Shown one piece after another: positions 1 through 5,530 of a stretch of DNA of 5,530 nt. The position numbers and the translations under genes are program-made. Numbering within the stretch: the stretch's first letter is position 1; every line of letters begins with the position of its first letter. The DNA is from Candidatus Didemnitutus sp. (GTDB taxonomy: Bacteria; Verrucomicrobiota; Verrucomicrobiia; Opitutales; Opitutaceae), in the NCBI GenBank assembly GCA_030682505.1, contig JAUXOH010000016.1, positions 1-5,530 on the forward strand, read 5' to 3'. The notes beneath the pieces are model-generated. The model was not told the DNA's origin. It did no database searches and saw nothing but the letters and a program-made list of their open reading frames with translations.

Positions 1-460
1 CTGGCGCTACGCGGATGATGGCACTCCGAAGCCCGACTTCGTGATCAACCGCCCCGAGTCCCATGGCGCGCAGATTCTCGTTGCGGGACACAATTTCGGC
101 TGCGGCTCGTCGCGCGAACACGCGCCATGGGCCCTGGTCGGCTGGGGCTTCCGCGTCGTGGTCTCCACGATGTTCGCGGACATTTTCGGCAACAACGCAC
201 TCAAGAACGGACTCGTGCCGGTGACGGTGCAACCGGCGGTGCAGGCCGCGTTGCTGGCCGCGCTGCAGCGGGACCCCCATTTGCGGCTCACGATCGCCCT
301 CACCGGGGACCAGCCGACGCTCGCATGGCCGGGCCGGACACCGGTTGAGTTCCCCCTGGATCCGTTCTCGCGGGATTGTCTCCTGCGCGGGGTCGATGAA
401 CTCGGGTACCTGCAGGCGCACGAAGCCCAAGTAAGAGCCTATGAAGCCGCGCGCGCCTGA
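1..460 (+). CDS. leuD: 3-isopropylmalate dehydratase small subunit LeuD (5' end outside window)
   Basis: This is the C-terminal 152 residues of the small (swivel-domain) subunit of isopropylmalate isomerase. With LeuC it interconverts 2- and 3-isopropylmalate in leucine synthesis; where CimA is present it also converts citramalate to 3-methylmalate. The first whole codon is at position 2 and the frame is open to the left edge, so roughly 40-50 N-terminal residues are missing compared with usual LeuD length (about 190-200). The family signature GHNFGCGSSREHAPWAL lies at visible residues 29-45, preceded by a WRY...PDFVINRP stretch and followed by FADIFGNNALKNGLVPV, all typical of bacterial LeuD. 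The C-terminus (DPFSRDCLLRGVDELGYL) also fits. The stop at 458-460 lies inside the next gene. leuC presumably precedes it. A GTG at 41 is an internal valine, not the start. LeuD rather than aconitase or homoaconitase is favoured by its small separate subunit and its leuB/cimA neighbours. Confidence 0.95.
   Translation, partial: WRYADDGTPKPDFVINRPESHGAQILVAGHNFGCGSSREHAPWALVGWGFRVVVSTMFADIFGNNALKNGLVPVTVQPAVQAALLAALQRDPHLRLTIALTGDQPTLAWPGRTPVEFPLDPFSRDCLLRGVDELGYLQAHEAQVRAYEAARA
433..437 (+). promoter_or_regulatory. Weak ribosome binding site for cimA inside leuD
   Basis: AAGAG lies only 3 nt before the ATG at 441, closer than usual for a Shine-Dalgarno site. Because the start lies within the last codons of leuD, initiation probably relies on re-initiation or coupling with leuD translation more than on this weak site. 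No better start codon in the same frame is visible before the conserved DTTLRDGTQ motif. Confidence 0.35.
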
Positions 461-2090
461 CCTGAATCTGCCGGAAGCGGTCGAGACCTTCGACACCACG
501 CTGCGTGATGGCACGCAGCGGGAGGGCATTTCCTTTTCGCTCGAGGACAAACTCCGCATCGCGCAGAAGCTCGACGGACTCGGGGTGATGTTCATTGAAG
601 GCGGCTGGCCGGGCTCGAATCCGAAGGACGCCGAGTTTTTCGCGCAGGTGAAGCACCTGGAATTCAACCACGCCAAGCTCGTTGCCTTCGGGTCCACCCG
701 CCGGGCGAAGCTGATACCGGCGGAGGATCCGAGTGTGCGCGCGCTGGTCGACGCGGGCACCGAGGTGTGCGCGATCTTTGGCAAGTCCTCGCCGCTGCAG
801 GTGAAGGAAGTCCTGCGCTCCACCCTCGAGGAGAATCTCGCGATGATCGAGGACACGGTCGCCTACCTCAAGGCGCAGGGCAAACGCGTCATTTACGACG
901 CCGAGCATTTTTTCGACGGCTACGATGCCGATCGCTTCTACGCGTTGGAGACCCTGCGCGCGGCGACGCGCGGCGGGGCCGAGACGCTGGTGTTGTGCGA
1001 TACGAACGGCGGCCACCTGCCTTGGCAGGTGGAGGAGGCGGTGCGGGCGGTGAGCCGTCATTTCGGTGCCACGGTGCGAATTGGCATCCACGCGCACGAC
1101 GACACGGGTTGCGGCGTGGCCAACACCGTGGCGGCGGTCCGCGGCGGGGCGACCCACATCCAAGGCACGATCAACGGCTATGGGGAGCGCTGTGGGAACG
1201 CCAATCTCTGCATCGCCATCCCGACGCTCGAGTTGAAACTCGGCGTGCGCGCGTTGCCCGAGGGTTCCCTGGTGCACTTGCGCGAGGTCGCGCGGTTTGT
1301 GGCCGAGGTGGCCAATCTCGCCCCCGATGAACACATGGCCTACGTCGGCCACAGCGCCTTCGCGCACAAGGCCGGCGTCCACGTCGCGGCGCAGCAGCGC
1401 GCGCCCGAGGCCTATCAGCACATCGACCCCACGCTTGTCGGCAACGAGAGCCGCGTGGTCGTGAGCGAGCTGTCGGGCCGGGCCAACGTACTCGCAAAGG
1501 CGGAGCAGTTTGGACTCGCCGGGCTCGATCCCGCGGCGGGCGTGCGCGTGGTCGAGGAAATCAAGGCCCTAGAGCATGCGGGATTTTCGTTCGAGGCGGC
1601 CGAGGCCAGCGTGGCGCTCATGGTGCGCCGCCAGGCCGCGGGCTACGCCGCGCCGTTCAAGTTGGTCGATTACCGCGTGATGGTAAGCCGGCACGACGAC
1701 AAGCGCTTCGCCGAGGCCACGATCAAATTGCAGAGCGGAACCGAGGAATTGCACACCGCCGCCAGTGGGGATGGTCCGGTGCATGCCTTTGACCGCGCGT
1801 TGCGCAAGGCGCTCGAGCCCCACTTTCCGCGCGTGCAGGGGATGCATCTCGCCGACTACAAGGTGCGCATTCTGAACGGCAGTGCCGGCACCGCGGCCAT
1901 CACGCGCGTGCTCATCGACTGGCATTTCACCGGCGAAGCCGCGGGCGAAACGCGCTGGAGCACGGTGGGTGCCGGCGCCAACATCCTCGAAGCGACCTGG
2001 CTCGCGCTGGCCGACGGCTACGAATTCGGCATCACCGCCGACGCCCCTCGCGCCACGACCCAACCCCCTCCCCAGGAGTTATCCGTATGA
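441..2090 (+). CDS. cimA: (R)-citramalate synthase CimA
   Basis: This 549-residue DRE-TIM metallolyase is predicted to condense pyruvate with acetyl-CoA to (R)-citramalate, the first step of the threonine-independent isoleucine route. The catalytic barrel spans about residues 14-285. It shows FDTTLRDGTQREG (17-29; R22 and D23 catalytic/metal-binding), the metal histidines H217 and H219 in HAHDD, and the GYGERCGNANL loop (246-256; N253 likely metal ligand). EGGWPGSNPKD (53-63) is typical of the citramalate synthase branch, where isopropylmalate synthases usually read like EVGFPxxSPxD. A linker region carries AFAHKAGVH (306-314; H309 probable catalytic histidine). Residues about 400-532 match the LeuA dimer/allosteric domain, the usual site of end-product inhibition, by isoleucine in characterised CimA enzymes. 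The last 16 residues are a Pro/Thr-rich tail that also encodes the leuB ribosome binding site. It overlaps leuD by 20 nt and leuB by 4 nt. Length is slightly above the common 520-540. Substrate choice is inferred from motifs and context. Confidence 0.93.
   Translation: MKPRAPDLNLPEAVETFDTTLRDGTQREGISFSLEDKLRIAQKLDGLGVMFIEGGWPGSNPKDAEFFAQVKHLEFNHAKLVAFGSTRRAKLIPAEDPSVRALVDAGTEVCAIFGKSSPLQVKEVLRSTLEENLAMIEDTVAYLKAQGKRVIYDAEHFFDGYDADRFYALETLRAATRGGAETLVLCDTNGGHLPWQVEEAVRAVSRHFGATVRIGIHAHDDTGCGVANTVAAVRGGATHIQGTINGYGERCGNANLCIAIPTLELKLGVRALPEGSLVHLREVARFVAEVANLAPDEHMAYVGHSAFAHKAGVHVAAQQRAPEAYQHIDPTLVGNESRVVVSELSGRANVLAKAEQFGLAGLDPAAGVRVVEEIKALEHAGFSFEAAEASVALMVRRQAAGYAAPFKLVDYRVMVSRHDDKRFAEATIKLQSGTEELHTAASGDGPVHAFDRALRKALEPHFPRVQGMHLADYKVRILNGSAGTAAITRVLIDWHFTGEAAGETRWSTVGAGANILEATWLALADGYEFGITADAPRATTQPPPQELSV
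2068..2078 (+). promoter_or_regulatory. leuB Shine-Dalgarno within a short potential hairpin at the end of cimA
   Basis: AGGAG at 2074-2078 sits 8 nt before the leuB ATG at 2087, a near-ideal spacing, and fixes that start. The GGAG can pair with CTCC at 2068-2071 across a 3-nt loop, a four-pair GC-rich stem that could partly hide the site. Ribosomes finishing cimA would open it, which fits translational coupling. The ribosome binding site is well supported; the hairpin is short and its effect is inferred. Confidence 0.75.
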
Positions 2091-3193
2091 ACGCACTCAT
2101 CGCTTTGACGCCCGGCGACGGGATCGGTCCGGAAGTTGTCGCAGAAGCGCGCCGCACGCTCGAAGCCATCGGCGACCGTTTCCAGCACCAATTCAAGTTC
2201 ACCGAGCACCTGCTCGGAGGCTGTGCCATCGACGCGCACGGCACGGCGCTGCCGGCGGACACCCTCGCCGGCTGCCGGGCGGCCGACGCGATTCTGCTCG
2301 GGGCGGTTGGCGGACCGAAGTGGGACGACCCGCAGGCGAAGGTGCGCCCGGAGCAGGGCCTGCTCGCAATCCGCAAGGAACTCGGACTCTACGCCAACCT
2401 GCGACCGGTCTGCCCGCATCCGGCCTTGGCCAAACTCTCTCCGCTCAAGCCGGAACGCGTTGCCGGGGTCGACATCATGGTGATTCGCGAACTCACCGGC
2501 GGTCTCTACTTCGGCACCCCGAAGGGCCGCGAACAGACGCCCGAAGGTGAGCGCGCCGTGGACACCATGGTCTATACCGAGGGTGAGATCCGCCGCATTG
2601 TGCGCCTGGCGTTCGAAATCGCGACCAAGCGGCGCAAGCTGGTGACGTCGGTCGACAAGGCCAACGTGCTCGAGACCTCGCGCCTCTGGCGCAAGGTGGC
2701 GATCGAGGTCGGTCGGGAATTTCCCGGCGTGAAGTTGGAACACCAATTGGTCGATTCCTGCGCCATGCGCCTGATCACGCACGCGTCGCAATTCGACGTC
2801 ATCGTGACCGAGAACATGTTTGGCGACATCTTGACGGACGAAGCGGCGGTACTTGCGGGTTCGCTCGGCTTGCTGCCCAGTGCCTCACTCGGGGAAGGAC
2901 GGCGCGGGCTGTATGAACCGATTCACGGCTCCGCCCCGGACATTGCGGGCAAGGGCATGGCCAATCCCACCGGCACGATCTTGTCGGCGGCGCTGTTGCT
3001 GCGCCATTCGCTCGGCCTCGAGGCCGAGGCCCGCTGCATCGAGGCCGCGGTGGCCTGCGCGCTCGATGACGGGGAGTTCACGGCCGATCTTGGCGCCGTG
3101 CGCCCCCTCAGCACCACGCAGATGGGTGACGCGATCCGTGAGCGGCTCGACCCGGCCCGACGCGTGCCGACGGGCTCGCGCAGCCTCGACTGA
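2087..3193 (+). CDS. leuB: 3-isopropylmalate dehydrogenase LeuB
   Basis: This 368-residue NAD-dependent beta-decarboxylating dehydrogenase oxidises 3-isopropylmalate to 2-oxoisocaproate (leucine). In the citramalate route it oxidises 3-methylmalate to 2-oxobutyrate (isoleucine). The length is normal for a cytosolic homodimeric LeuB. Motifs are all in place: GDGIGPE (10-16), substrate arginines R96, R106 and R134 (RELTGGLYFG), catalytic Y141 and K191 (KANVL), metal aspartates D223, D247 and D251 (VDSCAM; TENMFGDILTDEA), and EPIHGSAPDIAGKGMANP (277-294). The aspartate D285 in that last motif is the usual mark of NAD rather than NADP use, and RELTGG with the leucine-rich 91-99 segment separates it from isocitrate dehydrogenase. 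The ATG overlaps the cimA stop as ATGA and follows a good AGGAG, so the start is secure. It is the last gene of the plus-strand operon and ends 12 nt from the convergent esterase gene. Confidence 0.97.
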   Translation: MNALIALTPGDGIGPEVVAEARRTLEAIGDRFQHQFKFTEHLLGGCAIDAHGTALPADTLAGCRAADAILLGAVGGPKWDDPQAKVRPEQGLLAIRKELGLYANLRPVCPHPALAKLSPLKPERVAGVDIMVIRELTGGLYFGTPKGREQTPEGERAVDTMVYTEGEIRRIVRLAFEIATKRRKLVTSVDKANVLETSRLWRKVAIEVGREFPGVKLEHQLVDSCAMRLITHASQFDVIVTENMFGDILTDEAAVLAGSLGLLPSASLGEGRRGLYEPIHGSAPDIAGKGMANPTGTILSAALLLRHSLGLEAEARCIEAAVACALDDGEFTADLGAVRPLSTTQMGDAIRERLDPARRVPTGSRSLD

Positions 3194-3205
3194 GGCGCCG
3201 CCCGG

Positions 3206-3937
3206 TCAGAACCGCGTCTCGAGATACTGCGGCAGCATCTTGCGCCACCAAGGCCAGTCGTGTTTCACGTCGTGACCCCAAAGGTCGATCTCGTGCGGGA
3301 CACCCTTGGAGGAAAGAATGCGGCCGATGTCGACGGAAGAGGACGGCTTCTCGTGCGCGCCCTGGCCGCTGATGAAGTGGATGTGCCGCTTGGCGCGCAG
3401 GAGATTGAGCGGATGCTCGTCGTTGAGATTGGGCAGGTAGTCGATCGGTGAGTTGAAATAGACGTCCTCGTCCCAGTAGCCGTTGGTGTAATCCTTGAGG
3501 TCGTAGCTGCCCGACATGGCAATGCAGCCGTCGATCAGGTCGGGGCGGCGAAAGAGCGTGTTGGCGCTGTGCAGGGCGCCGAACGAGGCGCCGGAGGTGA
3601 TGATGGGCACGTTGCCGCTGCAGTGGCGGTGGATGAACGGCACCACCTCGTCGCAGACGTAGCTGTTGAACTGCTGGTGCCGGATCGCCTTGTAGCGCGG
3701 GTGCATCCCGTCGTTCAGCCAGCTCTCGCTGTTGATCGAGTTGATCGAAAAGACCTTCACCTTGCCCGCGTTGATGAACGGAGCGATGGCGTCGATCACA
3801 TGGAAGCGCTCATATTCGAGATAATCGGCCGCCGCCGTCGGGAACATGAGCAGCGCGAAGCCGTAGTGGCCGTAGACGGCGACCTCCATGTTCTTGTCGA
3901 GGCGGGGGCTGTGCCATTGGTGGATTTCTCGATGCAT
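3206..3937 (-). CDS. Putative cytosolic esterase, alpha/beta-hydrolase (esterase D/PHB depolymerase-like)
   Basis: This 243-residue protein resembles the poorly characterised bacterial 'esterase family protein' group (esterase D-like alpha/beta hydrolases). Its natural substrate is unknown. The nucleophile elbow is GASFG at residues 116-120 (S118). The probable catalytic histidine is H226 in the C-terminal KHDWPWW, and E196 in SGQGAHEKP is the likely acid by position after the preceding strand. Other group-like segments are FNSPIDYLPNL (161-171), MSGSYDL (141-147) and ESWLNDGMHPR (71-81). There is no signal peptide or membrane segment, so a cytosolic location is inferred. The start ATG at 3935-3937 gives MHREIHQWHSP, which matches how this group usually begins. 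A longer reading from a TTG at 4003 adds 22 residues without family resemblance and is not preferred. No Shine-Dalgarno precedes the chosen ATG, so the start rests on family resemblance. It lies downstream of the usp gene on the same strand and may share its transcript. Confidence 0.82.
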   Translation of the reverse strand: MHREIHQWHSPRLDKNMEVAVYGHYGFALLMFPTAAADYLEYERFHVIDAIAPFINAGKVKVFSINSINSESWLNDGMHPRYKAIRHQQFNSYVCDEVVPFIHRHCSGNVPIITSGASFGALHSANTLFRRPDLIDGCIAMSGSYDLKDYTNGYWDEDVYFNSPIDYLPNLNDEHPLNLLRAKRHIHFISGQGAHEKPSSSVDIGRILSSKGVPHEIDLWGHDVKHDWPWWRKMLPQYLETRF

Positions 3938-4029
3938 GGAGGTGTTGGCCGGAGGGGGAGTGGCGCGGTCACAGTGGGCAACCGACTGGCCACGCCAAGG
4001 CAAGCGGACGCACCGCCGTGCCGCAAGAA

Positions 4030-4065
4030 CTCATCCCGGGAGGGAAAGGAAGGCCGCAGGATGAG
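4030..4065. repeat. 7-bp inverted repeat in the usp-esterase spacer
   Basis: CTCATCC (4030-4036) is perfectly inverted as GGATGAG (4059-4065), separated by 22 purine-rich bases. Just beside it, GGATCGATCC (4069-4078) is a perfect 10-bp palindrome immediately after the usp stop codon. No T-run follows on either strand, so neither is a convincing intrinsic terminator; they could be RNA-processing structures, a protein site, or chance. The rest of the 148-nt spacer (3938-4085) holds no recognisable promoter or small gene. Confidence 0.3.
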
Positions 4066-4085
4066 ACGGGATCGATCCGGGTTGC

Positions 4086-4532
4086 TCAACCGGCCTTGTC
4101 CGGCGGCGGCACGATGATCACGCCGCACTTCGCCTTTTTGATCACGCCGCTGGCGGTGCTGCCCACCAACAAGTCGTAGATCCGGCCGTGACCGTGCGAC
4201 CCTATGATGATGTAGTCCGCCGCCACTTTGTCCGCTTCCTCGAGAATCATCGTCACACCCGGTCCGTGGACGACGCGAGCCTCACACGGAATCTTGGCGC
4301 TGCGGAATTTCCCGACGGAAACGTCGAGCTTGGTCTGGGCGGCCTTTTCACCGGCGTTCATGGCCTCCTGGAGCACTTCCACTGGCAGGGCAAACTCACT
4401 GGTCACGACCGGGGGTTGCACCACATTGATCAGGGAAACCTTGCCCTGGAACGCTTGGGCAAAGGAAATGGCGGTGGTGACGACATCCTCAGTCACCGCG
4501 GAGAAGTCGATCGGAACGAGGAACGTTTTCAT
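4086..4532 (-). CDS. Universal stress protein, UspA family, single domain
   Basis: This 148-residue cytosolic protein has the length of one Usp domain. It opens with the standard first strand and loop, FLVPIDFS (4-11; D9 contacts adenine in ATP-binding members). It carries the full nucleotide motif G-x2-G-x9-G-S/T near the end: G111, G114, G124 and S125 within GSHGHGRIYDLLVGST, followed by the last strand CGVIIVPP (136-143). It therefore belongs to the ATP-binding (MJ0577-like) branch and not to the non-binding UspA branch. Such proteins dimerise and act in stress survival through largely unknown partners. The ATG at 4530-4532 places the conserved first strand right at the N-terminus. The nearest Shine-Dalgarno-like GGAG is about 12 nt upstream (complement of 4545-4548), farther than usual. 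The gene has its own 128-nt upstream spacer, so separate regulation is possible. It may be co-transcribed with the downstream esterase gene. Confidence 0.92.
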   Translation of the reverse strand: MKTFLVPIDFSAVTEDVVTTAISFAQAFQGKVSLINVVQPPVVTSEFALPVEVLQEAMNAGEKAAQTKLDVSVGKFRSAKIPCEARVVHGPGVTMILEEADKVAADYIIIGSHGHGRIYDLLVGSTASGVIKKAKCGVIIVPPPDKAG

Positions 4533-4660
4533 GCCTATATGATGCTCCGGGGTTTCGTTTTAGCACGGCAAAATTTGCGAACTATTGCGCAGGAAAAGAG
4601 GGCCTCTTCGCGTTGTTTGCCCCGGGGATGCCCCGCGATTTCACTGGGGCCGCGGCAAGG
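4533..4660 (-). promoter_or_regulatory. Spacer upstream of usp, probable promoter region with a small dyad
   Basis: This 128-nt gap lies between the spermidine synthase-like gene and usp. The part next to usp (about 4533-4590) is clearly more AT-rich than the surrounding genes, as expected of a promoter. It contains a dyad GCAAA-A-TTTGC at 4568-4578, about 36 nt before the usp start, plus a nearby TTGCG direct repeat on the plus strand (4575-4579 and 4585-4589). I could not place a -35/-10 pair with acceptable spacing, so the promoter itself is inferred from position and composition. Confidence 0.3.
4596..4608 (-). terminator. Weak terminator-like hairpin after the spermidine synthase-like gene
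   Basis: Read on the minus strand, AAGAG-GCC-CTCTT is followed by TT, giving a 5-bp stem, 3-nt loop and a short T-run, about 52 nt after the stop codon at 4661. A second short stem, CGGGG-CAT-CCCCG, lies closer to the stop (4624-4636) but has no T-run. The stem is short and the T-run is only four bases including the stem end, so termination would be inefficient if it occurs at all. The same dyad could instead be an operator for usp. Confidence 0.25.
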
Positions 4661-5530
4661 TCAGCGCAGTACGCCGAGCAGGCTGGCCCAATCATCCGTC
4701 CACAGAATCACCTTGGCGTCATCGTCTGAGGGGTCGTCGGCCACCGCTTGGATAGCGCGATCAGCGACCCGGGTCTCGTCTCGACTGAGCAACATCCACG
4801 TCGTGCGATAAAGCCACCAGTCCTCGTCGCCCGGGCGGTGCGTGACGGTGGCGAAGTGCAGTTCGAAATGCCGCGCAAGCGCCTCGACCACCGGCCGCAG
4901 ATCGACATGGCGATTCGAGATGTGCACCGCGATGACGCCACTCGGTTTGAGGTGGTGCAGGTAGAGTTCGAAGGCCTCCCGGGTCAGCAGGTGCACGGGA
5001 ATCGCGTCGCTGCTGAACGCGTCGAGCGCGAGCACATCGAATTGCTGCGACCCGCCGTGGCGCCATTCCTCTTCCAACGAGAGTCGCGCGTCCCCGAGCA
5101 CGAGTTTCACGCCGGCCTTGGTCAGCGCGAGGTAAGTGAAGTGGGCGCGGGCGATTTCCAGCACGGCCGGGTTGATTTCGTAGACGCGCAACCGGTCGCC
5201 CCTTTCGCCGTAGGCGGCCAACGTGCCGGTGCCGAGACCGACCACCGCGAGGTGCCGGCCGCCGGGCACCGCTCCGAAATGGTCGAGCGCGAGACCGATG
5301 CCGCTCCCGCTGCCGTAGTAGGACGTGGGCCACGTGTCGTAGGGCGGCTGGCTCAACTGGAGGCCGTGCGTGGTGATGCCGTGACTGAGCAGGTGGTAAT
5401 GCGACGCCGTTCCCCGATCCCCAGAGGAGCGCACCTTCAGCGTGCCGTAGAAATTGCGCGAAGTTGCCACGATGTTTTCGCGACCGCCGGTGGTTTGCCG
5501 GAGAAAAACCACCGCGAGCATGATCGTGAG
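4661..5530 (-). CDS. Spermidine synthase-like protein, C-terminal part of a probable membrane-fused form (5' end outside window)
   Basis: About 289 residues are visible and the frame stays open to the window edge. Numbering from the methionine at 5519-5521, the first visible residues (LTIMLAVVFLRQ) look like the end of a transmembrane helix. RNFYGTLKV (22-30) and TSYYGSGSGIGLAL (66-79) follow, a pattern typical of long bacterial proteins with an N-terminal multi-helix membrane region fused to a spermidine synthase-like domain. The Rossmann methyltransferase-type core has the nucleotide-binding loop VVGLGTGT (93-100), acidic YEINP (114-118), GDAR (143-146) and LDAFSSDAIPVHLLT (166-180), where D167 matches the catalytic aspartate position. 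It ends with WTDDWASLLGVLR, the usual C-terminus of the group. Members are often labelled SpeE, but polyamine synthesis is not established for most of them and no polyamine genes are nearby, so the substrate is unknown. The methionine at 5519 falls inside the helix and is probably not the start. Confidence 0.85.
   Translation of the reverse strand, partial: LTIMLAVVFLRQTTGGRENIVATSRNFYGTLKVRSSGDRGTASHYHLLSHGITTHGLQLSQPPYDTWPTSYYGSGSGIGLALDHFGAVPGGRHLAVVGLGTGTLAAYGERGDRLRVYEINPAVLEIARAHFTYLALTKAGVKLVLGDARLSLEEEWRHGGSQQFDVLALDAFSSDAIPVHLLTREAFELYLHHLKPSGVIAVHISNRHVDLRPVVEALARHFELHFATVTHRPGDEDWWLYRTTWMLLSRDETRVADRAIQAVADDPSDDDAKVILWTDDWASLLGVLR

Noticed and set aside
300..1421. A 373-codon open frame on the minus strand across leuD and cimA
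   Set aside because: It lies antisense to two clearly conserved enzymes, its translation is Arg/His/Gly-rich with no recognisable domain, and such frames arise routinely opposite GC-rich genes.
2018..2791. A 257-codon minus-strand open frame over the cimA end and leuB
   Set aside because: It is a shadow of the well-supported leuB frame and has no family resemblance.
3155..3175. GCCCG/CGGGC stem near the end of leuB as a bidirectional terminator
   Set aside because: The stem is 5 bp with an 11-nt loop, lies inside the coding sequence, and has no T-run on either strand.
3938..4003. N-terminal extension of the esterase to a TTG at 4003
   Set aside because: The extra 22 residues look unlike a coding N-terminus of this family and lack a ribosome binding site; the MHRE start matches the family pattern.
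3569..4117. A 182-codon plus-strand open frame opposite the esterase and spacer
   Set aside because: It mirrors the esterase coding frame, is Val/Asp/Arg-biased without domain features, and runs through the spacer into the end of usp.
1..5530. CRISPR array, tRNA/rRNA, insertion sequence, integration site or novel defence cassette
   Set aside because: No spaced repeats, RNA gene signatures, transposase or integrase motifs, or terminal repeats were seen. Every gene of length falls into a known family.

Overview
The window is GC-rich, densely coding bacterial DNA with two gene blocks that converge near position 3200. Gene content and protein style suggest Verrucomicrobiota, possibly Opitutaceae-like. 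This is a judgement from recalled resemblance; no marker gene is present to prove it.

Plus-strand block (1-3193): the 3' part of leuD (3-isopropylmalate/methylmalate dehydratase small subunit), then cimA ((R)-citramalate synthase), then leuB (3-isopropylmalate/methylmalate dehydrogenase). The genes overlap by 20 nt (leuD/cimA) and 4 nt (cimA/leuB, ATGA), so this is almost certainly one translationally coupled operon. CimA condenses pyruvate and acetyl-CoA to citramalate. LeuCD isomerises it and LeuB oxidises and decarboxylates it to 2-oxobutyrate, the isoleucine precursor. The cluster thus encodes a threonine-independent route to isoleucine, and LeuCD/LeuB also serve leucine. leuC is expected just upstream of the window but is not visible.

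Minus-strand block (5530-3206, transcribed right to left): the C-terminal part of a membrane-anchored spermidine synthase-like methyltransferase-fold protein that runs off the right edge, a single-domain universal stress protein (UspA family) with an intact ATP-binding motif, and a small cytosolic putative alpha/beta-hydrolase esterase. Spacers of 128 and 148 nt separate these genes. They hold short inverted repeats but no convincing promoter or strong terminator. The block has no obvious pathway link to the amino-acid operon.

I see no mobile element, CRISPR array, tRNA, rRNA or clear riboswitch. The region looks like ordinary chromosomal housekeeping and accessory DNA. The points most worth a second look are the compact citramalate-route operon with its coupled start sites, the 12-nt convergent junction without a visible terminator, and the uncharacterised esterase and spermidine synthase-like proteins. 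I found no evidence for a previously undescribed system.
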